NCBI GenBank assembly: GCA_964514285.1
Contig: CAZEQC010000001.1
Coordinates: forward strand, 1-64,000
From: SKLM01 sp964514285
GTDB lineage: Bacteria > Chloroflexota > Anaerolineae > B4-G1
Direction: 5' to 3'
DNA length: 64,000 bases
Positions 51,168-60,228 of the stretch are shown here, one piece after another (position 1 is the first letter of the stretch; each line of letters begins with the position of its first letter). Under the pieces are notes generated by a model. It had not been told where the DNA came from and did no database searches. It worked only from the letters and a program-made list of their open reading frames with translations. Position numbers and translations under genes: made by a program.

Positions 51168-52021
51168 TGACTAGGAACAAGAGAGGCACGAGACGCGTCA
51201 TTGGTCGGATCGGATTCTGGTTCCTGGTTCTCCTCATCGCCGTGTACCTGCTGTTCCCCTTTTATTGGGCCTTCAATTCATCGCTAAAGACCGAGGGGGA
51301 GCTTCAGAAGACGCCTGCCACCTTCTTTCCCGGGAGCCCTACGCTACGCAACTATCGCGCCGTCTTCAGCGACGCCACCTTTCTACGGGGATTGCTCAAC
51401 AGCACGATCGTGGCGAGCGCGACGGTGCTGCTCTCTCTGGTGAGCGGCGCGTTTGCGGGCTTTGCCCTGGGCAAACTTCGGTTCAGGATGCGGACGCCGA
51501 CGCTCTACGCCATCCTGGCGATGACGATGTTCCCCCAGGTCTCGGTGCTGGCCGGTCTTTACACGGTGATCATCAACCTCCAGCTGAGTCCTATCTTCAG
51601 CATGATCCTTTCCTACATGATCTTCACCCTGCCCTTCACGGTCTGGGTGCTGACCAGCTTCTTCCGGGACCTTCCTATCGAGCTTCTGCAGTCCGCACAG
51701 GTGGATGGTGCGACCCCGTTCCAGACATTCTACATGGTCCTGCTGCCGTTGACGGCCCCCGCCCTGGTGACCACGGGACTGCTGGCCTTCATCTCCGCAT
51801 GGAACGAGTATCTGTTCGCGCTCACCTTCACGACCATTGAGCCGAAGGCGCGCACCGTGCCGGTGGCCATCGCTCTCTTCTCGGGCGTGTTCTCCAGGCA
51901 GATACCATTCGGCGAGATCATGGCGGCCTCGGTGGTAGTCACCATTCCGTTGATCGTGCTGGTGCTGATCTTCCAGCGCCGCATCATCGCCGGCCTGACG
52001 GCAGGCGCAGTGAAGGGGTAA
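51164..52021 (+). CDS. ABC sugar-transporter permease, MalG type
   Basis: 285 residues, six membrane helices. Its EAA loop reads LLQSAQVDGATPFQTFYMVL, with SAQ in place of EAA. LLNSTIVASATVLLSLVSGAF and SAWNEYLFALTFT are typical MalG blocks. The start overlaps the MalF-type stop by 4 bases, and its stop shares a base with the GH13 start. It pairs with the previous permease. Confidence 0.92.
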   Translation: MMTRNKRGTRRVIGRIGFWFLVLLIAVYLLFPFYWAFNSSLKTEGELQKTPATFFPGSPTLRNYRAVFSDATFLRGLLNSTIVASATVLLSLVSGAFAGFALGKLRFRMRTPTLYAILAMTMFPQVSVLAGLYTVIINLQLSPIFSMILSYMIFTLPFTVWVLTSFFRDLPIELLQSAQVDGATPFQTFYMVLLPLTAPALVTTGLLAFISAWNEYLFALTFTTIEPKARTVPVAIALFSGVFSRQIPFGEIMAASVVVTIPLIVLVLIFQRRIIAGLTAGAVKG

Positions 52022-53688
52022 TGAGCAAGCTCACGATGAAGAAGCCCACGAGCGGCGCAGAGGAAGCCTGGTGGCGGACCAGCGTCATCTACGAGATCTA
52101 CCCACGCAGCTTCGCCGACACGACCGGCAACGGCGTCGGCGACCTGCAGGGCATTACGCGACGACTGGCCTACGTGGGGGAGATCCTGGGCGCCGACGCG
52201 GTGTGGATCGCGCCCTTCTACCCCTCGCCGATGGCGGACTTCGGCTACGACGTGGCGGATTACACCGACGTGGACCCCCTGTTCGGGACGCTGGAGGACT
52301 TCGATCATCTGGTGGAGGAAGCCCATCAGCGAGGCCTGCGGGTGATCATCGACTTCGTGCCTAACCACACGTCCGATCAACACCCGTGGTTTCAGGCATC
52401 ACGCTCCGCTCAAGACAGTCCCAAGCGGGACTGGTACATCTGGGCCGATCCCGCATCTGAGAATCCCAGGACGCCGCCCAACAACTGGCTCAGTGTCTTT
52501 GGTGGACCGGCATGGACCTGGGACGAGACGACCGGGCAATACTACATGCACTCGTTCCTCGAAGAACAGCCCGATCTCAACTGGCGCAATCCTGAGGTGC
52601 GGGACGCCATGTTCGATCAGATGCGCTTCTGGCTGGAGAGAGGGGTGGACGGCTTCCGGCTGGACGTGATCAACTACCTGATCAAGGACGCGGAACTGCG
52701 CGACGACCCGCCAGGCCCCTCACCGAGCCCTTGGGACAGCGGCGAGTACGCGACGTTGACCCACCGTTACAGCAAGGACCGGCCGGAGGTTTTTGAGATC
52801 GTGCAGACGATGCGAGATCTGACGGACAAGTACGGGGCGCGGATTCTGATCGGAGAGGTCTACCATCCCGATGTCGAGTTCTGGGCCCGCTTCTACGGAG
52901 ATGCGCCGGGAGAGGGCCTGCACCTGCCCTTCAACTTCCGTCTGATGCTGGCGGAGTGGACGGCGCCGGCAATCCGCGCGGAGGTGGAAAGGGTGGAGCG
53001 AGCGGTTCCAGCGTGGGGGTGGATCAACAACGTCCTGGGGAGCCACGACGTGAGTCGGGTGGCCTCGCGGGTGGGACGGCGACAGGCCCGCGTGGCGGCG
53101 ATGCTGCTGCTGACCCTGCGTGGCACGCCCACGCTCTATTACGGGGACGAGATCGGAATGACCGACGTCGCGATTCCATCGAACCGGGTGCAGGACCCCT
53201 ACGGTCAACGGGTGGCAGGATCTGGGCGGGACCCCTGTCGCACGGCTATGCAGTGGAGCGCGGGGTTGAACGCCGGTTTCTCCCCTGCGGAGACCGAGGA
53301 GCTCTGGCTTCCCCTGGCCGAGACCTACGAGAGCGTCAACGTGGCAGAACAACTGGACGACCCGGCCTCAAGCCTGACGCTCTATCGGCGTCTGCTGAGC
53401 TACCGCCGGGCCACACCGGCGCTCCAACACGGCGGGTACGATAGCGTGGGGGATACGCCGCCAGCCTGCTACGTCTATTGGCGCCGGCCTCCCAGCGGTG
53501 AGGACGGGAGGCACGTGCTGGTCGCCCTCAACTTCTCAGATCAGGAAGAGCATCTCTCATTATCGTCACCAGGCAAGGGTGTGGTGATGATGTCGACGCA
53601 CCTGGATCGGAGCGGAGACGTAGATTGGTCCGACATCGTCCTGCGGGGCGACGAGGGCATCATCATCGAGGTGGAGAGCGGACTATGA
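52021..53688 (+). CDS. GH13 alpha-glucosidase
   Basis: 555 residues, a cytoplasmic alpha-amylase-family enzyme of the oligo-1,6-glucosidase/alpha-glucosidase subgroup. The catalytic nucleophile is Asp215 in GFRLDVINY, the acid/base Glu279 in GEVYHPD and the transition-state Asp343 in GSHDVSR; VPNHTSD is the first conserved region. No signal peptide. It would hydrolyse imported maltose, isomaltose or longer alpha-glucosides to glucose, next to a GH65 that does so by phosphorolysis. The coupled order permease, GH13, pgmB, GH65 indicates one catabolic route. Confidence 0.92.
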   Translation: MSKLTMKKPTSGAEEAWWRTSVIYEIYPRSFADTTGNGVGDLQGITRRLAYVGEILGADAVWIAPFYPSPMADFGYDVADYTDVDPLFGTLEDFDHLVEEAHQRGLRVIIDFVPNHTSDQHPWFQASRSAQDSPKRDWYIWADPASENPRTPPNNWLSVFGGPAWTWDETTGQYYMHSFLEEQPDLNWRNPEVRDAMFDQMRFWLERGVDGFRLDVINYLIKDAELRDDPPGPSPSPWDSGEYATLTHRYSKDRPEVFEIVQTMRDLTDKYGARILIGEVYHPDVEFWARFYGDAPGEGLHLPFNFRLMLAEWTAPAIRAEVERVERAVPAWGWINNVLGSHDVSRVASRVGRRQARVAAMLLLTLRGTPTLYYGDEIGMTDVAIPSNRVQDPYGQRVAGSGRDPCRTAMQWSAGLNAGFSPAETEELWLPLAETYESVNVAEQLDDPASSLTLYRRLLSYRRATPALQHGGYDSVGDTPPACYVYWRRPPSGEDGRHVLVALNFSDQEEHLSLSSPGKGVVMMSTHLDRSGDVDWSDIVLRGDEGIIIEVESGL

Positions 53689-54350
53689 GAGATCTACAAG
53701 CCTTTATCCTGGACCTGGATGGCGTGATCACCAACACGGCGAGATACCACTATCAAGCCTGGAAGCGGTTAGCCGACGAAGAGGGTATCCCTTTTTCCCG
53801 CGAGGATAACGAACAGCTTCGAGGTGTGTCCCGCCGCCGGTCGCTGGAGCTTCTGCTGGGCGAGCATGCCTCCGATCACGACGACGACCAGATGCAGGAG
53901 ATGATGGATCGGAAGAACGGCTACTACCAGGAGCTGCTGGAAACGATCACGGAGGATGACCTCCTCCCCGGGGCGAGGGAGCTGATCGACGATCTGAAGC
54001 GGCGGGGGTTGGGCATTGCCGTGGGTTCCGCCAGCAGAAACACCAGAATCGTGCTGGAGAAGCTGGGCATCACGGACACGTTCGATGGTATCGCCGATGG
54101 CTACAGCGTCAGCCGGGCGAAGCCGGCGCCGGACGTCTTCGTCCACGCGGCGGGACAGCTCGGCGTTCCGACAGAGGCCTGTGTGGTTGTCGAGGACGCA
54201 GCTTCCGGCGTCCAGGCCGCGATCAACGGCGGTATGGTGGCCGTCGGGATCGGGCCTGAGGAGCGGGTCGGAGAGGCGGACTTCCGATACGACACCACGG
54301 CTGACATCGACGTGGATGAGATTCTCGGAGGAGAGCAGGCGTGGAGTTGA
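53685..54350 (+). CDS. pgmB: Beta-phosphoglucomutase (HAD family)
   Basis: 221 residues from ATG 53685, overlapping the GH13 stop by 4 bases. FILDLDGVITNTARYHYQAW has the nucleophile Asp10 and acid/base Asp12 and the beta-PGM cap signature. LRGVSRRRSLELLL is the substrate-specificity loop, GSASRN and KPAPDVFVHAA are HAD motifs 2 and 3, and EDAASGVQAAING is motif 4. It converts beta-glucose-1-phosphate to glucose-6-phosphate, the exact product made by inverting GH65 phosphorylases. That supports the GH65 gene next to it being a phosphorylase. Confidence 0.95.
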   Translation: MRDLQAFILDLDGVITNTARYHYQAWKRLADEEGIPFSREDNEQLRGVSRRRSLELLLGEHASDHDDDQMQEMMDRKNGYYQELLETITEDDLLPGARELIDDLKRRGLGIAVGSASRNTRIVLEKLGITDTFDGIADGYSVSRAKPAPDVFVHAAGQLGVPTEACVVVEDAASGVQAAINGGMVAVGIGPEERVGEADFRYDTTADIDVDEILGGEQAWS

Positions 54351-56650
54351 AGAACAACCTGACGACCGAGACCGGGTGGGAGATTGCCGAGAAGACCTTC
54401 GATCCGGATCAGTTGGTCACGACCGGCAGCAACTTTATGATGGGCAACGGCTACCTGGGCTATCGGGGGACGATGGTCGAGTGGGAGGCGGACCGTTACA
54501 CGGCGTGCATCGTGAGCGACACCTATGACCAGGTCGGGGACTATCGAGAGCTGTGCAACGTCCCCAATGGCCTGTTCACGCGACTGTTCGCCAAAGGCGA
54601 GAGGCTCTCACTGTTCGCGGGAGAGACGAGCGACTACGTGCGCCGTCTGGATCTACGCTACGGCCTCTACTCGCGGTCGCAGACGTGGCAGGGCTCGCTC
54701 GGCCATACCGTAAGGATCGACACCGAGAGGTTTGCCAGCTACGACAACGTCCACCTGATGGTGATGCGATACCGGTTTCAGGTGGAGGAGCGCGCCAAGG
54801 TCGTGGTCTTCACCGGGATCGACGGCAACGTGTGGAACCTGAACGGCGAGCACTTCAAGACGTACGAACCCTCGATAGCACAGGATCTCCTCCTCCTGGA
54901 AACTGTCACGGGCGAGTCCGGCATTACAATCGACGTCGCGGAGGGAGTAACAGTCCTGGGCGCGCAACCACAAGTGGAGGAGATCATCCAAAGCCGGAGG
55001 CGCATTCTGCGACGCCTCTACTTCTACCTCGATCCGGGAGAGGCGGTGATCCTGGATAAGGTCGTGGCGATCTACACCAGCCATGACGTCGCTGAACCGC
55101 GCCAACGGGCGGCGGCCGCCGTCCGCAGCGCGAAGGAGGCAGGGTATCAGACGCTGAAGGAGCGCCACCAGGCAGCGTGGGACGCGGTCTGGGCGATCAG
55201 CGACGTGGAGATCGAAGGGGACCTGGAGGACCAGACCCTGACCCGGTTCAACCTCTACCAGAACATCATCGCCACCCCCACGCACGCCCGACTGCCCATC
55301 GGGGCCCGGGGGCTATCGTGTCAGGTCTATCAGGGGGCGGCCTTCTGGGACCAGGAGATCTTCAACTTGCCGATGTTTCTCTACACGCGACCGGAGGTGG
55401 CCCGAAACATCCTGGCGTATCGACACGACACCCTCGATGGCGCGCGGAAGAAGGCGAAGCGTCTGGGTTGCTACGGCGCCTTCTACGCCTGGACGAGCGG
55501 CAAGACGGGCGAGGAGCTGTTCCCCGATTTCTTCTTCACCAACGTCCTGACCGGCCGAAAGATCCGGAACCACTTCAACGACTGGCAGATCCACATCTCG
55601 CCGGACATCGTATATGCGATCTGGCAGTACTACCGTGTGACGGGCGATTGGGACTTCGTGGTGGACTACGGAGCAGAGATCGCCTTCGAGGTGGCCCAGT
55701 TCCTCGTCTCTCACGCCTACTTCAAGAAGGACAAGGGGCGCTACGAATTCGTCCGCTTGTTGGGGCCGGACGAATACCACGAGAATGTGGACAACAACGC
55801 CTTCACCAACTATCAGGCTCAGTTCGCCTTGCAGAAGACGTTGAATCTCTACAAGGCCATGCGCGAACGGGCGCCGGAGGTCCTGGCATCCCTCTTCCAA
55901 CGACTGGATTTGGGCACAGAGGATGTGGAGACTTGGCGAGACATGGCAGACCGAATCTACCTCCCGCAGCCCGACCCGGAGACTTTGGTCATCGAGCAAT
56001 TCGACGGCTACTTCGACCTGGAAGACGTGCACCCAGAGACTCTGCGGGAGCGGCTCCTGGACCCGGAGGAATACTGGGGATGGCCCAACGGCGTGGCGGT
56101 CCGGACCCAGGTCCTGAAGCAGGCGGACGTGCTCCAGCTCCTGGCCCTGCACCCAGACCGCTTCCCAGTCGAGGTTATGCGGGCCAACTACGACTACTAC
56201 GAACCCCGCACCGAACATGGCTCCTCGCTAAGTCCGTCGGTCCACGCTCTGATAGCCAGTCGCGCGGGCTACCAAGGGGAGAGCTATACCTACTTCAAAA
56301 GAGCCGCGACGATTGATCTCTACAACGCCAGCAAGAAGGTGATGAGCGGAGGGTCCTTTCTGGGTGGGATTCACACGGCGGCCTGCGGCGCCGTGTGGCA
56401 GATGATCGTGCAGGGGTTCGCGGGCTTTCGGATGGGAGAGGATAGCATCCTCCTTGCACCGGCCCTTCCGACCCACTGGGAGCTCCTGGCGTTCAAGCTC
56501 ATCATCGGCGGCAATCTACTGGAGATCGAGATAGAACAGGACCAGGTCAGCGTGACGGCTGCGGAGCGCAACGAAGGAGACGTGACGCTCCAGGTCGGCG
56601 AAGGGACGCGATGGGTTGGCGCTGGCGAGACTGTGCAGGTCGCGCTGTAA
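54341..56650 (+). CDS. GH65 disaccharide phosphorylase (maltose/trehalose/kojibiose type)
   Basis: 769 residues from GTG 54341, overlapping pgmB by 10 bases. The N-terminal beta-sandwich has GSNFMMGNGYLGYRGTM. The (alpha/alpha)6 barrel carries the general acid Glu478 in LLGPDEYHENVDNN, plus QGAAFWDQEIFNLP and the late STEHGSSLSPS-like block (RTEHGSSLSPSVHAL). It cleaves an alpha-glucosyl disaccharide with phosphate to beta-glucose-1-phosphate and a sugar. I cannot tell maltose, trehalose, kojibiose or nigerose specificity by eye. It is the last gene of the operon, and no terminator is obvious before the convergent permease. Confidence 0.92.
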   Translation: MELKNNLTTETGWEIAEKTFDPDQLVTTGSNFMMGNGYLGYRGTMVEWEADRYTACIVSDTYDQVGDYRELCNVPNGLFTRLFAKGERLSLFAGETSDYVRRLDLRYGLYSRSQTWQGSLGHTVRIDTERFASYDNVHLMVMRYRFQVEERAKVVVFTGIDGNVWNLNGEHFKTYEPSIAQDLLLLETVTGESGITIDVAEGVTVLGAQPQVEEIIQSRRRILRRLYFYLDPGEAVILDKVVAIYTSHDVAEPRQRAAAAVRSAKEAGYQTLKERHQAAWDAVWAISDVEIEGDLEDQTLTRFNLYQNIIATPTHARLPIGARGLSCQVYQGAAFWDQEIFNLPMFLYTRPEVARNILAYRHDTLDGARKKAKRLGCYGAFYAWTSGKTGEELFPDFFFTNVLTGRKIRNHFNDWQIHISPDIVYAIWQYYRVTGDWDFVVDYGAEIAFEVAQFLVSHAYFKKDKGRYEFVRLLGPDEYHENVDNNAFTNYQAQFALQKTLNLYKAMRERAPEVLASLFQRLDLGTEDVETWRDMADRIYLPQPDPETLVIEQFDGYFDLEDVHPETLRERLLDPEEYWGWPNGVAVRTQVLKQADVLQLLALHPDRFPVEVMRANYDYYEPRTEHGSSLSPSVHALIASRAGYQGESYTYFKRAATIDLYNASKKVMSGGSFLGGIHTAACGAVWQMIVQGFAGFRMGEDSILLAPALPTHWELLAFKLIIGGNLLEIEIEQDQVSVTAAERNEGDVTLQVGEGTRWVGAGETVQVAL

Positions 56651-56726
56651 CCCTCGACATCGACCCGGATCCCCCTGAATCAGGAGCATAGATCCACGCC
56701 GCGAGGCCAGGCCCGTCCCTCGTCGG

Positions 56727-58043
56727 TCAACGAAGCAGACCCAACGAGCGCGCTATCGCTCCTCCCCAACCGACCATATTCAGGGCCAGGGGGAGGAGCA
56801 GCACCCCCATGCCGTTAACACGTCGGGATCCCCACAATAGAGGTATCAGCCCGATGCCGGTGGCGACTATGCAGATGAGGAGGCCTCCCCACCCCGTGGT
56901 TGTCATCAAGACGATGAGTAGCGCGATCAACGTGCCGAGGTTAATCCAGCGGTAGCTGACGACACTGACCAGCTGGATCGCCACGCGTGCCATCAACATG
57001 AGCGAGAAGAACGAAAGAAGGCCGCTGAACAACACGGCGGCCACTGCGAGGAGATAGGTACGCGGCGTATGAGCGCTCCAGCGTCCGCTGAGCATCCACG
57101 CCATGCCGCCCCGGGTGAGGTGAAGGCGCGGCACGAAAAAGAGGAGAAGAGCCCCGCTGTAGTAGATAAGCTTTGATGCGCCCTGCGAGATGAGGAAAGT
57201 GCGATCATCGCGCTGGGCAGTGGCATGACCCGCGAGGAGGGCACCGATGCCGCCGGTGACGACGGGAAAGAAGGCGGCGAAGAGACCTCCCAACGCCCCG
57301 GCCAACGTACCGCGGACGATCAGGCCAGGAGTGACATCTAGCGTGCGGGCGACGTGCTGGCGTGGTATCGTGACTTGGGAGATTAGTGCCTGCAGGATGG
57401 AAGGGATGGCAAAGAGACCGAGAAAAGCGGGGAACAGACCCTGGTAGGCGACGGTCACAGGGACGAGGCTGCGATAGAACAGGCAAAGACCGAGCAGGCC
57501 TGAGAGGAAGAAGGTGACCAGCCCGGACGTCAGGCTTCTCCATCCATCCCACCAGCGTCGCCAGCCGGCCGGGGCGCGGTGGGAGCCCTTGGGCCACTCG
57601 GAGAGGAGGAGGTAGGCGATGACGGCCCAGAGAACCCAGTGGAGGTGAGGTTGGAGAGTTGCGCGCAGCGCGGAGAAGAGGGCAGGTGCCACAGGCGTCA
57701 GCAACGCAAGGACGGCGACGCCGCCCAAACCGCCAATCCCGGTCAACAGCGCGGCCTCATAGCCACGGCTCTGGAGGAGATACTTCTGGCCGGGACGGAC
57801 GACGAAGATGGTGGAGTCGTCCGGGGCGGAGAGGAAGATGGTGGGAATGGTATTCAACATGGCGTAGGCGGTGACCATACCGAGGAAGAAGACGGCCAGG
57901 CCGTCTGGCGGCAGGGGAGTATCCGGCGCGGCGGTGACCAGGAAGACGAGTCCGGCCACGTTGTAGATGTGGATCGCGGGCATCCACGACAAGAGTGTGG
58001 CGAGTAGCACGCCGGCTGCAGCGATCAGCAGGTTACTGATCAT
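56727..58043 (-). CDS. TctA-like integral membrane permease (archaeal-type)
   Basis: 438 residues with about 10-12 membrane helices. PDDSTIFVVRPGQKYL, GLFPAFLGLFAIPSILQAL, GLIVRGTLAGALGGLFAAFFPVV and FLISQGASKLIYYSGALLLF fit the compact, archaeal-type TctA/DUF112 family. It lacks the TctB and TctC partners of a tripartite transporter. It lies 39 bases downstream of the five-OB-fold gene in the same transcript, so the OB protein may be its external partner. The substrate is not known. Confidence 0.75.
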   Translation of the reverse strand: MISNLLIAAAGVLLATLLSWMPAIHIYNVAGLVFLVTAAPDTPLPPDGLAVFFLGMVTAYAMLNTIPTIFLSAPDDSTIFVVRPGQKYLLQSRGYEAALLTGIGGLGGVAVLALLTPVAPALFSALRATLQPHLHWVLWAVIAYLLLSEWPKGSHRAPAGWRRWWDGWRSLTSGLVTFFLSGLLGLCLFYRSLVPVTVAYQGLFPAFLGLFAIPSILQALISQVTIPRQHVARTLDVTPGLIVRGTLAGALGGLFAAFFPVVTGGIGALLAGHATAQRDDRTFLISQGASKLIYYSGALLLFFVPRLHLTRGGMAWMLSGRWSAHTPRTYLLAVAAVLFSGLLSFFSLMLMARVAIQLVSVVSYRWINLGTLIALLIVLMTTTGWGGLLICIVATGIGLIPLLWGSRRVNGMGVLLLPLALNMVGWGGAIARSLGLLR

Positions 58044-58082
58044 CCTCGCGCTCCCTTGCGTTTCTCCCTTCCATGGCCTGAG

Positions 58083-59936
58083 CTACGGTATCTCTAGCAC
58101 CGTTACGTCGGTGGGCAGCGCCGGCATAATCTCCAGGTTGCTGCGGTAGATCTGGACGGTGCCGACGACACGCACCCGACTGCCGGGCGTACCCAGCCCG
58201 ACCTTATCGACGACGCGTTCGAGGACGTTACGCCAGACGAGGACCGGGATCTCGCCTGGAGCCTCGCACCCGTCATCCCGGAGGAAGACCTTAACCGCGC
58301 TGGGGAGGCCCTCGGTGCGGACTACTTGTCCTTCGATCATCAATCGCTGCCCCTCGTCGTCGGCGGCGATGGAGCCGATCTCGCGCAGAGGCGCCTGCAG
58401 TTCGGATGCCCTGATGACTCTGACGTCGCCACCGAAACGAGGCTCGACCTGGAGCTGACCCTCATACTGGCTGACGTCGCCGGTCGCGCGCACGGTCGCC
58501 CCCAGGCGGATCTGGGCCCGGTCCCAGCAGTCGTCGTAGACATCGTGCCACATAAGAAGCACGATCTGAGCGTGGTCGTCATCCAAGGTGAGTTTGAAGC
58601 CATGGGAGAAGCTGACGGCGTCCACGATGGTACCCTCTACAGTGACCTCCTGACCTAAACGATCCTGCCCGATGGTCCCAATGGGGCTCAGACTAACCAT
58701 GGGCGTCGGCGAGACCTCCTCTGTGACCAGGGCGGTCCGCGTGGGGACCGGTGACGGTTCCGGGGTCGGCATCGAGGTCGGTGAGACGTTGGGCGTTGGA
58801 GGCGTGGGCGCGTCGGGGAGCTTGGTTAGCCGCGGCGTCGCGGTCTCGGGCGATGCGGTGGCGAGGACGCGCACATCGTCTGCCAGCTCCGGTATCACCT
58901 CCAGCTCGCCCCGATACTCAGCCAGCTCGCCCTGCACCTCGATCTCGGCACCGGGCACTATCTCTGGAATAGTCCTCCTCAAGAAGGCCTCGTGCACGTC
59001 CTGCCAAAGGAGGACGGTGACAGCGCCGGTGCCGTCGTCCAGCGTTAGCTTGAGGCCCTTTGAGAAGGGGGCGAGAGCGGTGACGGTGCCGCGGAGGTCG
59101 ACCCACGCCCCCGCATCCTCTGGAGATAGCTCCGTTACGAAGCGACTGGCAGCGATGGGCACCTTATCATCCAGAGAGCGGACGTCGGCCAGCGAAGCGG
59201 GGACGAGCTGAACCTTCCCGTGATAGCGTGAGACGGTCGCCACAACCTCCACCACCTGTCCAATCTTGAAGACAGGGGAACGAGAGCTGAGCGCGATGAG
59301 ATCGTCGCTGAGGGCAACGTCGAGAGCTCCCGTTTCATCGCGAAGGGTGATCAAGGTGAGGCCGGGATAGGGCTCGACCACTTGGCGCACCTGACCGCGC
59401 ACGCGCACGCGCCGATAGACCTGATCCGGCTCGATGGCCCCAAGCGGAGAGGCCTGCGGCTCGGCACGTGTGATGCTCACTTCCTGCGGGAGGTTGACGG
59501 TCAGAGAACGAAAGTCGTCCCGGACGCGCAGGGTGCCTGCCACGGCGACCTGGTCGCCCAGCGCCGGCAGACGGTCCGCCGCGATCAGGCTACGGGTCTC
59601 GTTCCGGTAGGACGAAACGTAGAGATCGCCGGTCTCGTCTGCGATCCAGAAGCCGAGATACTCGGTCTGGGGATTGTAAGAGGAAGCGCGTGTACAGCGG
59701 CCCTCAACACGAACATAGGCTAGGTTCATCGTCGCACCAATCTGTCCGATGGGGACGGTAGGGACCTCAGCTTGACTGGCGACCCACCAGAGAACGACCA
59801 GCCCTGCCGTGACCAGGGCGATGGTGGTGAGCTTGACGAGACGGATGGAGATGCGGCCTGTCATGCGAGCTCCGCAATATGGGCAGGCGTCACGAGGTCC
59901 CTCGACGTACTGACCACAGCTAGGGCAGTGGCTCAT
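58083..59936 (-). CDS. Membrane-anchored protein with zinc ribbon and five OB folds
   Basis: 617 residues from ATG 59936, with aggag upstream. An N-terminal zinc ribbon (CPSCGQYVEG, then ACPYCG; residues ~4-22) is followed by a membrane helix (~35-53). Five OB-type domains follow: ~62-155, ~158-255, ~270-365, and after a Pro/Thr linker (~370-415) ~417-510 and ~520-615. Each has V-x-V-x-G-T/Q then KLTLDD or similar and ends in LxVxP. OB folds of this tRNA_anti-like type bind nucleic acid or sugar. If the ribbon is cytoplasmic, the OB array lies outside. No known full-length family fits. Confidence 0.78.
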   Translation of the reverse strand: MSHCPSCGQYVEGPRDACPYCGARMTGRISIRLVKLTTIALVTAGLVVLWWVASQAEVPTVPIGQIGATMNLAYVRVEGRCTRASSYNPQTEYLGFWIADETGDLYVSSYRNETRSLIAADRLPALGDQVAVAGTLRVRDDFRSLTVNLPQEVSITRAEPQASPLGAIEPDQVYRRVRVRGQVRQVVEPYPGLTLITLRDETGALDVALSDDLIALSSRSPVFKIGQVVEVVATVSRYHGKVQLVPASLADVRSLDDKVPIAASRFVTELSPEDAGAWVDLRGTVTALAPFSKGLKLTLDDGTGAVTVLLWQDVHEAFLRRTIPEIVPGAEIEVQGELAEYRGELEVIPELADDVRVLATASPETATPRLTKLPDAPTPPTPNVSPTSMPTPEPSPVPTRTALVTEEVSPTPMVSLSPIGTIGQDRLGQEVTVEGTIVDAVSFSHGFKLTLDDDHAQIVLLMWHDVYDDCWDRAQIRLGATVRATGDVSQYEGQLQVEPRFGGDVRVIRASELQAPLREIGSIAADDEGQRLMIEGQVVRTEGLPSAVKVFLRDDGCEAPGEIPVLVWRNVLERVVDKVGLGTPGSRVRVVGTVQIYRSNLEIMPALPTDVTVLEIP

Positions 59937-60132
59937 CGTGTAGCTCCTGGAAGAGGTTGCTTTGTACCAGCGCATCCCGACATCTAGGTGGGCGAGATGG
60001 TTTGCCTGATCCTCTGGCCTCTGGGGACGTCAGCCAACAGACCAGACAGTCGATAACGGAGTTTACATTAAGTCGGCCAGCTTGCCAAGCGACCGTTCGT
60101 CGTCGACGCGTGTGTCTTCGACGCATGAGCAG

Positions 60133-60160
60133 TTGACGCTGGACAGGCCAATGATACAAT
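60133..60160 (+). promoter_or_regulatory. Promoter of the M55 peptidase gene
   Basis: TTGACG (60133-60138), 16-base spacer, TACAAT (60155-60160). Each box is one base off consensus. The start codon is about 62 bases beyond the expected start site. Confidence 0.7.
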
Positions 60161-60228
60161 AGCGGTGTACGTTGTTTGGTGCATCATCGTTATCGCCAGA
60201 TCGGAGCGAGCTCGGGCAAAGGAGTGAA

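Noticed and set aside
55177..56316. 379-codon frame overlapping the GH65 gene
   Set aside because: Gly/Arg/Pro-rich composition typical of a shifted frame in high-GC DNA; GH65 motifs are intact in the true frame.
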